A stretch of 64,000 nt of DNA from Halichondria panicea (Eukaryota > Porifera > Demospongiae > Suberitida > Halichondriidae), in contig NC_087392.1 of assembly GCF_963675165.1 (NCBI RefSeq), positions 3,431,442-3,495,441 on the forward strand, in the 5' to 3' direction. Positions 44,270 to 55,979 of the stretch are shown here, one piece after another. Position 1 is the stretch's first letter. Every line of letters starts with the position of its first letter. Below the pieces are notes generated by a model. The model had not been told where the DNA came from, ran no database searches, and saw nothing but the letters and a program-made list of their open reading frames with translations. The position numbers and the translations under genes are program-made.

Positions 44270-45700
44270 CTATGGCAATATTACAATCAATGTATTGGCG
44301 CTTAGTGTTTGTAATTTCAAAAAAATGTTAATATCCAATAAAGGAAACATTAATAAGCTAAATTTTTGGTCAGTCTTTCTGATGCAGCTTTCTATAAGTG
44401 CGACCTGTTCTTCGTAAAAACATCTCTTACAGGCAACGTATGTACTTCTGGAGCTGAGGGATACCGGTGGAGAAATCGTAGTGAGTCGTCTGGACACCCT
44501 AACCACCAATTTTGTTCGTGCAAACAAGTTACAAATCCAGGTTACTCTCATCTCCTTAGAAGCTGAAAAATATTTGATACTTGCCGTTGCCCAATCAAAT
44601 AGCTGGCGTGGTGTCATTATTTGCTAATCGTACAGTCGCTGTAGACTTGTTCTAGCTGCTAGCTGCCAATCGTTTGACAGTTCCTCCAAGGCCGCTACCA
44701 TGGGAAGTGGCTGAAAAATGCCACTCGGCTGAGAGTCCCTTGTGACTGAGAGTCCCTTGTGATGACATTTTTTCTGTTCTTGTATTGCAGCACCATCCGA
44801 GAAGACTTTCGTAATCTGAGGAGCTACCGTTTTCAATAACGGCACTTTTGGAAAAGGTATACAGCTGTAGTATCATGATTCAGACATTCCGACATTCAGA
44901 TATCACAACATAGCAAATAACGCACCTTGCCTACAAGAATCGGCCTGTGAATTGTTCCAATGGAAACCTTAAGCTGCATAATTTTCTGAGAAGGCCCGGC
45001 AAAAGGTTTGACTTGCGTAAAATGCTGATTGCTGGCTTGCTATGAAATAGTGTGGGCGTAATATTTCCAGCTTATCACAAAACATATCCCCACGAATTCA
45101 TCTGTATGTTTCCAGTAGACACCCACTGCTTAAACATTACATTGTCGGTTCATCTAGAAGAGTAATTAAATCACCTCTCAATACGCCCTGATGATTTGTG
45201 TTATGATAACTGGTTAGGCAACTGGTACTTTCACAAGCCGAAGCTTTTGGTACTATGGTGTATAGTATAGTACAAACACAAACGGAATGTGTACCAGCTA
45301 ATATGCAATTCCTAGGACGAAGCTCGGCAAATTTCGAAAAACATACTTTCTGTACACTTCCTTCAGATTGCTCGAACATGTATCCGCTTTCTCCTTCTCT
45401 AATGGAAACAAAATCCTTCTTTCCACTGCTTATATCATCAAACTCATAAAATAAGATCAACTGATAGAGAACAACGATTTGGAGTCCAGAATCCCTTTCA
45501 CAAGCTTCTTGCTCTGATGCTCTGATGTCTGAAACACAGTTTGAATTTTCTTGAGCGACCAGGTTTGTGGCACTTCTTGATGTACTCACTTCGAATTTCT
45601 TCATCTCCATCATCACAATCAATGTCAGTAAGAATTGTTCGTTTCATTGCGTCAGTTATTACGTTGATGGGTCTTGCGCTTGATGTAAGGAGTCTCTCCA
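44270..45700 (-). pseudogene. TE-type gene with CVCT and SDGAA...FATSHG motifs
   Basis: Minus-strand pieces: YEFDDISSGKKDFVSIREGE, CFSKFAELRPRNCILAG, THSVCVCT, TSCLTSYHNTNHQG (45622-45137), then after a gap KVFSDGAA (about 44800), a frame with SAEWHFSATSHGSGLGGTVK and RLAA (44690), and TPRQLFDWATASIKYFSAS (44610). In animals with many copies of this family the order is FSKF..LRP..C..AG..THSVCVCT, then SDGA(A)xQYKN...AEW.FFATSHGK...GTVKRLA. The Asp of SDGA and the AEW region suggest a nuclease fold, but I do not claim a superfamily. A 17-bp duplication at 44729-44762 shifts the frame exactly between SDGAA and AEW. Confidence 0.6.
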
Positions 45701-46129
45701 ATCTCAGACAGGCACCGATTTAATGCGGAAATTGCCTCAGTTGAATCAATTCAATACACACCCCCACACACACCACACCCCCACACACACACACATACAC
45801 GGCAGTATCTAAATCCGACTCCAAACTGACTTCAGATACCAACTCTCTAACTCTGACTCTACATATCCGCCCACAGTAGCTACAAGTGTCACAAATCTTA
45901 GAATCCATAGAAATAGGGGACAGGTCACCGATCGGAGATTTTTCTGTGGAACACGAGTGTTCCAGTTGTGTCCCGGCGGACTATGAGTCTACTGAGTAAG
46001 TGTGAAACTCAAAATTTTATGCCTACCCTGGTTCTATATATGGATCTCTGGTGAACAAAGGGCTTGTTTAGGGCTTGTTTAGTGTGCACATAATTATAAT
46101 GTGTTGCACAAATTGTGCATTACAGAATT
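45701..46129. other. CA-rich patch; no gene
   Basis: At 45765-45800 there is a CACACCCCCACACACACC-type tract. The minus ORF at 45720-45908 runs through it. It might include a decayed upstream exon of the preceding gene, but I see no motif. Confidence 0.4.
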
Positions 46130-46640
46130 AAAAAAGGACTGTCTGTTCCTTTCCTTAACCCGATCCACCCTTATTTGAGGTTACTGGGATTTCCAGTGGA
46201 AAAAGGGACCCTTTGCATCCCTGTACTAACGCGTGACGCAGGTAAAATGTGGTTTCTTGACACATATTTGAGGTTGATATTTGAGGTTGCTGGGGGATTC
46301 TGTTGGAGCCATTCCGACCCTCAGGGTGTCCCAAAACCACCAGAAACCTCACTGCAGCTGTTTGAACAGGTATAGGGTGGTTTCTCAACATGATCCACCC
46401 ACATTGAGGTCTGCTGGGGTTTCCTCCGTCTTTTCAGTCGCGTCCCAAAACCAAAACCACCAGGAACCTCACAGCATGTGTCCGAACACGTGACACACTT
46501 GTAGTTCTGTTGCTTAACTTGAGGTCACTGGGGTTTCTTGTGGAGAAAAGGTCCCAATGTGTCCTCACAGGATCACTCAATTCAGGTAAGAACGATTCAC
46601 CCATATTTGAGGCGAGAGTTTTCAGTAAGGATATGCTAAC
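46130..46640 (+). repeat. Diverged tandem repeat of about 120-130 bp units
   Basis: Units share GATCCACCC, TTGAGGT-ACTGGG-TTTC, GTCCCAAAACCACCAG and GAACCTCAC. Three to four units can be aligned by eye, each broken by short duplications. A related stretch (GAGGTTCCTAC...AAACCTCGG) is near 7360. Both-strand ORFs here are repeat artefacts. Confidence 0.65.
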
Positions 46641-47985
46641 CCTCGGCACTCAGAACAGCACTCAGAACAAATTAATGTAAATTAATGTCACGTTAATATC
46701 ACGTTAGCAGGTTGAACCACTCTAGATTATAACTCTTAAGAATTCACCTGATGCTAATGATTATATACCTTTTTCATTGAATGAAATTTATTGTCGTAAA
46801 TAGTTGTAAATAGTTGTAAGAAATAGTTGTAAGAAATTTTATATGCATTTTCTGTGCATGAAATTTCAAGTCCAACATGATTTTCAGTCCAACATGATTT
46901 TCCTATGATTTTCCTACATCCTACAAAAATCTTACATAAAATCTTACAAAAAAATTCAAACACCAATTAGTTAAAATATTAATTGTGTGTACATGTCGTT
47001 TTACAAGTGTCAGTCATGAAAAACAACCCAGTGGGCGTGGCAGAGGGTGGGCGACGATCCGTACCCATTGTTGTAAAGATTATCCCTTTACCGTTCAAAA
47101 TGTACAATCTGGGAGGGAGCGTGCTATCAACTTGTGAATGTTGCATGATATCATGAATGACTATCATGAATGCGATGAAGTTCTGCTGAGCTATTCAATT
47201 AGGACACTTAAAAAAAAAAAAAAAAAGGTTTAATATCCATTGGTAGACCCTCTGGACCATCTTGGTAGCCATAGAATATTTTCGAAGAGGAAGCAGCAAG
47301 CACTTTTGTTAGTTAACCAGAGTGCTTAGTTGACAGCTTTTAAAGGCCTCCGCATAAAATCGATGGTTAGTTTGTGCACAGCCACTTCATTGGGGGCGGA
47401 GATAACATCAAGCAAATTTGGTGGGTTGGGCTCAGAGTTGGTTGGGCTCAGATGCAATTGTGTGCGGCCGGCTGACTCCTAATACTCCAATACATTGTGT
47501 TGTAACACCACAGAATCTGTCCTTAACAGTGACTGCCTTTTCTTTTCTTCCATATGAGCCGTTGTCCAAGAACAATAGGCAAAGGTATAATTAAGCATTC
47601 ACTATTGAAGCAGATAACTAAAGAGCACTTACTATCACCAAGGGCATGCAACTCACTATGTACCCTTCATATCAGAGACCGGATATACTAAAAATAGAAT
47701 CCAGTATACGGACGTGAACAAGTGGGCAGTGTTATTTACGGAGACAATTATTATGGGATCAGAGCTAGTAGAGAAAAGAGACATTGGAGCCAGCCAGGCC
47801 CCCTTCCAGCGCCCGCTAAAAAGTATCAGAGACTCACAAGGTGAAGAGGTGCCTGCTTGCCAAGTTAGATGAATCTTCCATGTCTACGTCTGTAATGAAT
47901 GCAGGTAAGACGTGTAGATCTTGAGTAGTAGTATTTATAATACAGCTTATTGAAAAGCTCATAAAAGAATACTTTGTATAGGAAT
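46641..47985. other. No gene; A-run and duplications
   Basis: It holds a 17-bp tandem duplication near 46864-46897, a run of about 16 A at 47211-47226 that may be the tail of a retroposed sequence, and otherwise unremarkable AT-rich DNA. Confidence 0.45.
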
Positions 47986-47989
47986 GGGC

Positions 47990-48521
47990 AGGAATGGACA
48001 GTAGCACAAGCTTATGCTTCATAGATCGTTCACCGATATAGTAATACATGTACGTATTGTACTTCAAATTGATGTGAAAGCATATGTGACAGGCTCTGGG
48101 AAAACAGGCGCAAGCTATAATTTTTGCGATCTATATACAAGAATTGCCTACGCATTGATGTGCTTAGTTTGCACATATGCCTGAGTTATGCCTGAGTTAT
48201 GCGCGTTGGAAACGCACTCAAAGAGTAAGGTAATGGTTGATGTGGTGATGCTTAGACAAAGCGCTTTGGTGGAAAGAGTTGGATTCAGAGCATCAGATTT
48301 TGCAGAGAAAGACTATGAGATTATACACTGTAGTCTATAAATCTGGCTATTGCTCAATACCAATATCTGCTCCAATTGATCTGTTTTCCTAGAGCCTGTC
48401 ACATAATAGGCTGATCCATAAAAAAAACTCATAAAAACGGGTGACCGTGGCAACACATGTTGCACCATTTTATTCTTTATTCCTTGTTGTATGGGACCCG
48501 ATAGAGAATTTACAGACATTG
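47990..48521 (+). repeat. Fragments of the 23.95-24.33 kb tail repeat
   Basis: AATACATGTACGTATTGTAC at 48041 and CATAATAGGCTGATCCATAA at about 48401, then GGCAACACATGTTGCACCAT and TCCTTGTTGTATGGG, match the tail of the 21.6-kb element in order. A gap separates the two blocks. Confidence 0.75.
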
Positions 48522-50880
48522 TTAACCCTTTAACCATCACGGGCCACAATCGTGGCCCGCAATAGTGACTTTTTTTGCGAAATTCTAATTCTGCGATACT
48601 TAGCACGTCCCTGTATAGAGGAATACCTGTAGAATCACGTGTCTAGAATTTTCCAAGCTATGGCTAGATTGTTTACATGTGCCGATGTGCTTGAACAGCT
48701 TGAGGACAGCAATGGCGATGTCTCCTCTGGTGATGACAGTGCCTATGAAGGAGAGGGGATAGTAGGATACCGCTACCAGCTTTATGCCAGACGCTGTCTG
48801 GGACTGAGGATATGCATGACGTGGACCTAGACGCTAGCGCTATGGACCAGGACGGTGAAAGACCGGCTCACTGTGTGACTCTGGCAAGTAGTATAGTATA
48901 GCTAGAATATCAGTATAGTATAGCTAAAATAGAACAGTCTTTATGTGAGCTTGTAAATTTCATAGTAATACATACGTATTGTAAAATTGATCTTAGCACT
49001 GTTACATTCATATGATGTGAAAATCAAGCTTATGTGAGCTTGTAAATTTCATAGTAATACATACGTATTGTAAAATTGATATAATATTATCTTAGCACTG
49101 TTACATTCATATGATGTGAAAATCAAGCTTAGTCAAACCTTTATACCATAATATGATAGGCTGATCCATAAAAAAAAATTTTGGATTTTATCTCACCGCT
49201 GGCCGAGCATTTAAAATGATAAAAACAGGTGAGTGTGTTATGGCAACACCATTTTATTCCTTGTTGTATGGCATTTTATTGCTCATTTCACTTCACTGTT
49301 AATTAAGAATCCGACGGTTAAATTGAATATATAAATCAATATCAATAAATAAACATGAGTGAACATGAAGCAAGTGAAGTAAAAACCGAAAACCGACCAT
49401 GCAGTATATACTGTTTAGATGGCTCAGTCGTTCAGCCATCAAGTTGCCATGCAATGTAGGTCTTACTTGACGTCATCTGTTACTTGCGAAAACTGGATGT
49501 ATTCAGTTATCAGATTCTGGCCTGCTTTTCTGTGTCATTGGGCGTAGGAAGCATGCTCCCCTTGTCTCAAGCTACCTTATCTTATTGCTTTCCTACAACT
49601 CAGCTCTCTACATATTCATGTCAAAAAACACAGAATGGTAATGGTCGTACAGCTGAGATATTTCCGTTTTCCGTTTCCGCCGTTTCCGCCTTCCGTTTCC
49701 TTCTTTTCCATGCACCCAATGCACCCAATCGACCAATGCACCCAATCGATACGCGAGACAACCCCACTACAAACTACAACATCACGACTGCTGAGCTAAA
49801 GGGGATAGTAAGGGGATAGGAGAGACGAGAGACGTGCTATTCCACTACAATTCCACTTGCATCGAAGATCTCACGCGATCGCTTTAGGGATACCTCCATT
49901 TCACGGACAATATTTCACAGACACCACTCGCGATCGTTTGGCCAAAGTACGCCCCCTCTTCAATAAGATCAACAAGCTGCAGCAGCTCGTAAAGACGAGG
50001 CAATGATAAAGTAGATCTCCACTGAACCCAAATAAACCTGAGGAATCAAGGTTTGGGTCCTAGCAGACAGGTACTTCCACATGCTACAAGTGTATACAGG
50101 GAGAGAGAAGCCACACCAGAGAAGCAACTGGGAGTACGAGACCAACTTTTTCAAACTGTTGGAAGACTTGGAGAAGGATGGCATTTATGCTTGTGGTACA
50201 GCTCGCGCTGACCGCAGAGGCGGCGCCAAAGCTGACAGAAAGGTAATTGTAATAAGCATAATAAAAAATTATATTATTATTTACCTTTTCAGGGGGGACT
50301 CTCCAGAAAGACAAGGTGACGGTAATAGGGTTGTCCGTGTGATCTCCACAGCCTTTGAAACGTCACCTATGTACAACGTACAGTCAAGACAGGCGAAAAA
50401 ATCTCCGTCCCGTGGGGTGTCGACAGAGAGGATCAGCTCAGAGGGTACCCTACAAAATCCCATAAGTTTTATAATTATGTACATTTACTTCTTCCTAAAA
50501 GATATTTGCATTACGAATTTGCATTACGAACAGCTACATATTCAGTATTCACCGCACTGAAAACCCTCCTCTCATTTCGTCACGAGTTGGCCAAGGAGCT
50601 CCAAAAAGAGCAAGACACCCTTGAAATCGCTCACTTCCCTCTTCACCTCTTCACCACCAGGATGTACGCAGAGCCATCTGTGTTATCAGAAAAACAAAAG
50701 GAAGGACACAGCATGGTTTTGCCTACAAGTGGCAAAACCTGTTTTATGCTATGGCATGTAACTAGTCATATGAGTTTTTATCCTGCGCGTTGCATGTATA
50801 TACGTATATTAATTATATATATGCTACTCACATTGATTACCGATCCGGCAGAAGATCTCCACTCTAAGAGGAAGCTATAA
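48522..50880 (+). pseudogene. Second piggyBac copy, decayed
   Basis: The left end is TTAACCCTTTAACC (48522-48535) followed by a hairpin CGGGCCAC-AATC-GTGGCCCG (48540-48559). The acidic N-terminus MARLFTCADVLEQLEDSNGD is at 48661. A foreign repeat (48836-49321) interrupts. Then NYNITTAELKG (49770), YLHFTDN (about 49890), [20 protein letters not shown] and YACGTARADR (50130-50215, GTAATT donor), a frame with RQGDGNRVVRVISTAFETSP (50310), and RHELAKELQKEQDTL (50580). This is the order seen in the 37.9-40.6 kb transposase, but the first two catalytic Asp motifs are deleted. The right TTAA end was not found. Confidence 0.7.
48836..49321 (+). repeat. 3' half of the 21.6-kb element family, with terminal inverted repeat
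   Basis: GGACGGTGAAAGA, CTGGCAAGTAGTATAG, CTTTATGTGAGCTTGTAAAT, GATGTGAAAATCAAGCTT and the ATAGGCTGATCCATAAAA block repeat 23950-24330. A unit of about 90-100 bp (48942-49030 and 49031-49130) is duplicated in tandem. It ends AATTAAGAATCCGACGG-TTAA (49302-49321), the reverse complement of the left end at 21593. It sits inside the decayed piggyBac. Confidence 0.8.
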
Positions 50881-50884
50881 TATT

Positions 50885-51355
50885 GTGTTCAAATGAAATT
50901 CGTTGCGTTTAAGCGATAATTATAATACCTATAATTAATTGCTCCAGCATGCATATAATTTATTATAATTATAGTAATTATAGTAAGCACCGCTGTTTTT
51001 AGTGAAAATTGCTCTAGCTCTCCAACCATTTTCTCCTGTTTTGCACGTGCACATGCTTGATGCACATGCCCTTTAGTTGAGACTGTCATTCTTTGAGGGA
51101 TGGATCCCACATCGTCTATATATGCATGCATGCAATAATAATTATTGACTCGAATCTTTGGTTATACTCCTTGCTAATTTACACTCTATCTATTTACACC
51201 AACAATAATTAGATTTGTGTGAAGATTTAGTTACGTGAATTCGTTACATAATATTGAACATGTGCAATACCATAACAAAATTAAAGGGGCTGTACTGAGC
51301 ACACTACATAATAATTATAGCGTGTGTTCAACGCACTAGATGTAGATACAACAAT
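50885..51355. other. AT-rich, no gene
   Basis: Runs of AATTATAAT and similar; the minus ORF 50889-51131 shows no motif. Confidence 0.5.
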
Positions 51356-51359
51356 TCAA

Positions 51360-52091
51360 TTAATTATTCTCTAGGCGCATTTGCCCTCCTCTGTTAGGGT
51401 CTCTTGAATTAGTAGGGGTCCTCCTCTTGTGTAGGTAGAGGTACTGTTGGACCTCTACTACTGTCTCTGGACAAGTTATGTATACCTCCAGATGCAGGGC
51501 GTTGAGATGCACCTCTTGATAGAGGCGGTTGACTTGCAAAGCTAAAAAGCTAAAAAACACTCTAACCTTAACTTTAAAAACTTTTTGCTCAGTTTTACCA
51601 CAATGGCTGAGTATTGGAAGAGAGGCGTCGGACTGCCGAGTACAGTGCAAAGTCCATGTGGCGAAGTCCTGTCTAGACTGCAAGTAGTCAGCCGCCTGGA
51701 TAAGGACAATTTGTCTTCTGCATCCCCGGACATGGCTGGTGAGGCAGAGGGAGTTCCCCAAAGTCCACGTACTTCTCAGCGAGAATCTGATCCACGAGGG
51801 AGCGTTTCAAGGCTGGGAGTCCTGGGGCCGTGTCAGGAAGCACCGATGGGATTGTTGGCAGAGCTGGTGGCAGGGACGGGACGGGTGGGAATCCCCTCCT
51901 AGTGTGGAGTTGGGAAGCTGCCTAGTCCGAGATATAGGATGGACCCGCTCCGCTGCTGGGTATACTGCCGAGCCTTCCTGATAGAAACCCTGGTACGGGA
52001 GGAGTTCGAGTCCCGCTGGCCGACGACAGGATGGGGATGGCGGCCCGAATCCGGGCGTCCAGGGTTGCCAGCTGGAGCATAGTCGTGACAC
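51360..52091 (-). pseudogene. Gag-like fragment of a DIRS-type or related retroelement
   Basis: Minus strand from 52091: LQLATLDARIRAAIPI, a Pro/Ser-rich linker, then LPALKRSLVDQILAEKYVDF and GELPPA (about 51820-51750), and in the next frame RRQIVLIQAADYLQSRQDFA with TW (51735-51660). LP.L...LV..I....YVDF.ELPPA followed by ILVQAADL...ATW is a pattern I recall from the gag-like ORF of retroelements in sponges and corals that later carry zinc knuckles. Here only about 200 residues remain and the frame breaks between the two blocks. Family assignment is from memory. Confidence 0.45.
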
Positions 52092-52157
52092 CCGATGACA
52101 CTGGGGTGGTGATCCCGGTGGTGACCCGCTCCTGAGGGGATGTGTGTCCTGAGGGGA

Positions 52158-52299
52158 TGTGTGGCAGATGTGAACTGTATGGAACTTCCTGTTGAACTCT
52201 GTTGAACTATGATGTAATATATATGTTACCCATGCTGTTGTATTATTGAGTTGTCAGTTATTGAATACTATACTGAACCTAGCTCTAACAACCGCTACA
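52158..52299 (+). repeat. Probable short 5' LTR of a Ty3/gypsy element
   Basis: It begins TGTGTGGCAGATGTG and ends TAACAACCGCTACA, directly followed by TGGTGGCAGCGGCGGGAT (52300-52317), which has the look of a primer-binding site, and then by the gag ATG at 52316. TG...CA ends fit an LTR, but no second copy was found in the window, so the start is a guess. Confidence 0.5.
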
Positions 52300-52315
52300 T
52301 GGTGGCAGCGGCGGG

Positions 52316-52435
52316 ATGGCACAACTCCAACTGAAAACCCCTGAAGCGTTTGAAGTCGTTTGACTTCAAACAACCGGACACCTGGGCTAAATGGAAGAAC
52401 ACTTTCGAATAGCTCTCGGGTGACACCGAGGGGTC
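52316..52435 (+). pseudogene. Ty3/gypsy gag, first part
   Basis: MAQLQLKTPEAFE is followed, after a short duplicated stretch (GTTTGAAGTCGTTTGACTTC), by QPDTWAKWKN and FRIALG in other frames. PDxWxxWxxxFE is the typical start of gypsy capsid proteins. Coding similarity stops near 52430 (GTGACACCGAG) and resumes at about 56900 with GTGACACGGAG, where the remainder of gag is found. The 4.4 kb between is a later insertion. Confidence 0.7.
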
Positions 52436-53063
52436 AGACACTCCTTTAAATCTTGTACACCCTTCGCCTAAATCTTCTCTTTAAATCTTTTAAATCTTGG
52501 GTACATCTCTAAATCTCTGAATCTCTATCTGACCTGTGAACCTTCTCCATGAACCTTGCATCGAGGTGCATGCACTATCTGCATGCACTATCTATTACAT
52601 TATGCATAGATACTAGTATCTATGCATTGTGCAGCACTTTATAGCTACTGTACTGAGTGACTGAATCAAGGTGAGCCATTGCTTTTAGAGCCAGCTTCAC
52701 TCAGCGACGAAGATTTTCTCGCTCTCATGCATGATAAACTTCCGTTGTAAAGTGTATGCTTGCTGCTGGATTCGATGTTGTTGAGGTGGTTGCATCAATG
52801 GACAAGCCTGGGAATTCAATTAACATAATTTATAAACCGACATTTTTCTGGTAACAAGAGTACACACTATCTCTAAAACCTTTTGTTTTCCCACCTGGTC
52901 ACCGGATACGATTATGTACTTTTTTGTCAGATATACAGATATACAAAGGCAGGTTGAAACCACCAAAAAGGCAGCGCTGAAAAGTGTCCGATCTAAGGCT
53001 GAAAATACTAAGGTACCTGCTCGACCAGCAAGAAAACCAGCCATGTGACAGGCCAAATTAGGC

Positions 53064-55030
53064 GTGCCATTGCAAAGTGGGTACGAAAGCAGCAGTCGAC
53101 CAGGGAGAGCGTCTGTAAAAGTATCACATGTAGCAAAGAGTCACTTGTTGTCTGCTTTCCTTGAGTGCCGTGCATGCAAAGTAAAAATTAAACTACAAAC
53201 TCATCCTAAATCCACAGTATCAAATCGGACCAGACATGCCAAAACATGTGCAAACCAGCTGTCTGGTAGCAGATCACAGTCGCCTCCCTCATCTTCTTCA
53301 GGTCCACCCTCTAGAGCTAATGTGCATGCGAGTGATCTTGCGCCAAGAACTCTCACAGATCACCACAACATTGATTTGGCTGGACCCGATAGCCATAACA
53401 ATGAGACAGTAACTGCTGCAGTTGAGCCCGACTCGATCAAAGCACAAGCAGTCAATATGACTGAAAGTGAGAGCCAACTTTTGTCACAGTGCCAGTAATT
53501 GAGCAGGCCAATACTAAGCAGGGTTTTCAAGGAGCCCCTCTACACAGTGATCAGCAGAGGAGAGGGGCTACATTTTCTCTCTTCGACTATTCCCGTGATG
53601 CTCGACGAAAGCGCAAACTTGAAGCAGCCCAAAGTGACCCTGATCAAACAGCGATTACTCTTTGTCATTGATGAGATTGACAGATTGACAAATGATAATA
53701 AGAAGCTACTTGATATGCTTCACACCAGCGACTCTACTCTGCAGTCATGTACTACGACAGATTGTGGCAAATGCTGAAGGAATATATCCAGGTTACCACA
53801 TGGTAGGAGACACTCAGAAATGTTGAAGAAGTTTGCAACTTCCAACTTCTCTGTTTATATATGCGGCATATGACTTCCTCCAGAAAAACGTTATGCCTTC
53901 TCTGCGAAGTGTACAGCGAATTGTTCACTCAGAATACAAGACTATCAATGAAGGTCAATTTCGTTTCGATGAACCACATTGATCTTCACAATGCACGATA
54001 TCTGTAGGAGAAGATGCCATTTCAAGAGTTGAATATGACCATGAAACTGACAGGTGCGTTGGTTTTGTACTACCTCTTAATGATTCTGGTCTACCTGAAG
54101 TTGACCTGTTTCGTTCAAAGCAATTGAAAAAATGTTGAGCAAACACAAAATGGCGAAGTACGCTTACTCTAGCACGTTTTGGTAGCGATAACTTGTTTAA
54201 GACACCTACCATAATGATAACTTGTTTAAGACACCTACCATAATGACTTGGTGGCAACATATTATAACGGAATGTCACAAAAGGAGTATTGTAGTGCTAA
54301 GTTTTGGCGATTCTTGTCTCTTATCTGGTATACATGTGAGTGACTCTAGATACAAGGAAGAGATTAAACTGATTCCTAAGTATCCTTTAAGCAGCCCAAA
54401 GATCCCGTCAAAATGGACATGGTTTTGCTTAGAAAGACCATGCTCAGTAGCATACATTCAGGATATTGTCCATATCGCTGTAAAATTGAAATGCAGGCTA
54501 CTAAAACCATCAATTGTTTTGCCTATGGGCTCCTTTGTTGCAAGTGTTGCAAGCTGCAGTGGGTAAAGACTTACATGGGTACCATAAGGATAAGCAAAAC
54601 TATGATGCTGTGCTTAACCTTATCAAGGCTGCGAAACTACTTGCCAGTTTCCCTGATGCAACAGGCACAAGAATTTGCATTCAAGTAATGCAATGCGTTT
54701 ATAGACAGCTATCTAAACAAATCTCTAACTCCTGCTGAGCGTATTGAGTGCATTTGGTATGCGACATTTTTTGTCCGCTATTGGCGCAAATGGATCCAAC
54801 CTCACGAATAAGTTTATTACATTAAATGCGTACATGTGCATTGAACTCAATGCACACTACTCTTATTCTAACAATTCAAAACAAGTTAAACAAGCACAGC
54901 TCTGCCTTTCAACCATGGGTCGATTGTTCAGAGCAGCTCGCAGTATGACTAGTATTTTCTCTACTGTTATCAACTTTGGCATGCTTGGCCTGGTGAGACG
55001 TGTGCATCGACTGCAAATTCAGAGTCACTG
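53064..55030 (+). pseudogene. BED-like zinc finger plus DDE-like transposase
   Basis: 53064-53498 holds a finger-like CRACKVKIKL...HPKSTVSNRTRHAKTC (spaced like BED fingers) and a Ser/Pro linker. Next come YDFLQKNVMPSLRSVQRIVH and SEYKTINEGQFRFDE (53870), SVGEDAISRVEYDHETDRCV and GFVLPLNDSGLPEVDLF (54000), IMTWWQHIITECHKR (54236), TWFCLERPCSVAYIQDIVHI and KLKCRLLKPSIVLPMGSFVA (54420-54540), SLTPAERIECIWYATFFVRY with WRKWIQPHE (54725), NKFITLNAYMCIELNAH, and LFRAARSMTSIFS. I recall this order from a large sponge family of transposase-like proteins, perhaps near P-type elements; the acidic EDA, QD and later positions could be catalytic. A 29-bp tandem duplication at about 54188-54245 and many frame changes disable it. 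Confidence 0.6.
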
Positions 55031-55154
55031 AGTCAGCAAAGACTAACATAATCTTCCCGCAATAAATCGAGCTAAAGAGGGTAGCAATTTGTTTGTCCCT
55101 GCAGAGCTAGCTATTGTTTTAGCTGTGCAGAGAGCTAAACAAAGGGCACAAACG

Positions 55155-55620
55155 AGCTGGGCATGGCTGATCTTTTGAAGACAAGAAATGAGTGGGATGA
55201 AAACATTCCAACAATAGACTGTGATGAAACAGATATTTTTGGAGACTCCTCTGATGACAGCGATTATGAAGACTCTTTGATTCCGACACAAATATATCGG
55301 AAGTAGATATTCTGTCCAAAAACAAATTGATATCGACAGATTTAGAATGTAAACTAAACCATATACAGCAGTCCCTCCCAAGACTGATAAAAGTGTCAAC
55401 ACCTGATTCATTGCCGCTTGGTACGAAAATACCATTTCTGAAAGTATCAGGTGAAGATGGCAAGTCTGTATTTATTAGAAAAATAACAGCAGTTTGGCTT
55501 TTTCAAGAAGTTGAACGTGTTTCATCAGACAGGCTGTTTCGAGTAAGAAACAAGCAGCCTTATTCTTCTTTTATCAAAAAACCTAAAAGCACCATCGATG
55601 GAACTGAGAGCACACGATAA
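55155..55620 (+). pseudogene. Acidic C-terminal block / small domain of the same element
   Basis: LLKTRNEWDENIPTIDCDET and DSSDDSDYEDSLIPTQI (55180-55300) are strongly acidic, then a new frame gives TPDSLPLGTKIPFLKVSGED, VFIRKITAVWLFQEVERVSS and DRLFRVRNKQP (55400-55560). The last part repeats the KKxxxWxL...SSDRLxRVR pattern I have seen in BEN-like or linker domains of TE proteins, but I do not assign it. It may join the DDE block to the Ulp1 block in one protein or be a separate exon. Confidence 0.4.
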
Positions 55621-55979
55621 CTGACGTGGTGAGTGTAGGAGTGTTTGAAACGGAAGAAGGTAAGTGGTCCATTGGAAGAGTATTGCAGTTTGCTAAGCTA
55701 ATCACCCATCACCCATACAAAGATATGTGTATCAATTTGTGTGTTCTCTGCTCGTGGTTTCTGGCTCAAGAAGACTCAACGAGAGTGTTTAAACTGTTTC
55801 ATAATCCCATAATCCAGGTGTGCACAAGCAGTGTGTTGGTATTAAACAGTCCGTAGCTGATCCTACCTTACTTCAGAATGTAGTAAGCCATACTATCGGG
55901 GAGAGTAACTCAACGAGCTGAGAGTGAATCATTCATCAGCAGTAACCTAAAAACTGGCTCGACTAAGATAACGATATCC

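Noticed and set aside
46115-46649. Several ORFs on both strands with NHQKPH/NHQEPH-like repeats
   Set aside because: They follow the 120-130 bp tandem repeat and have no conserved domain.
51585-52091. Plus-strand ORFs 51585-51902 and 51739-51981
   Set aside because: The minus strand reads as the gag-like fragment (LPALKRSLVDQIL...VLIQAADYL), so the plus ORFs are shadows.
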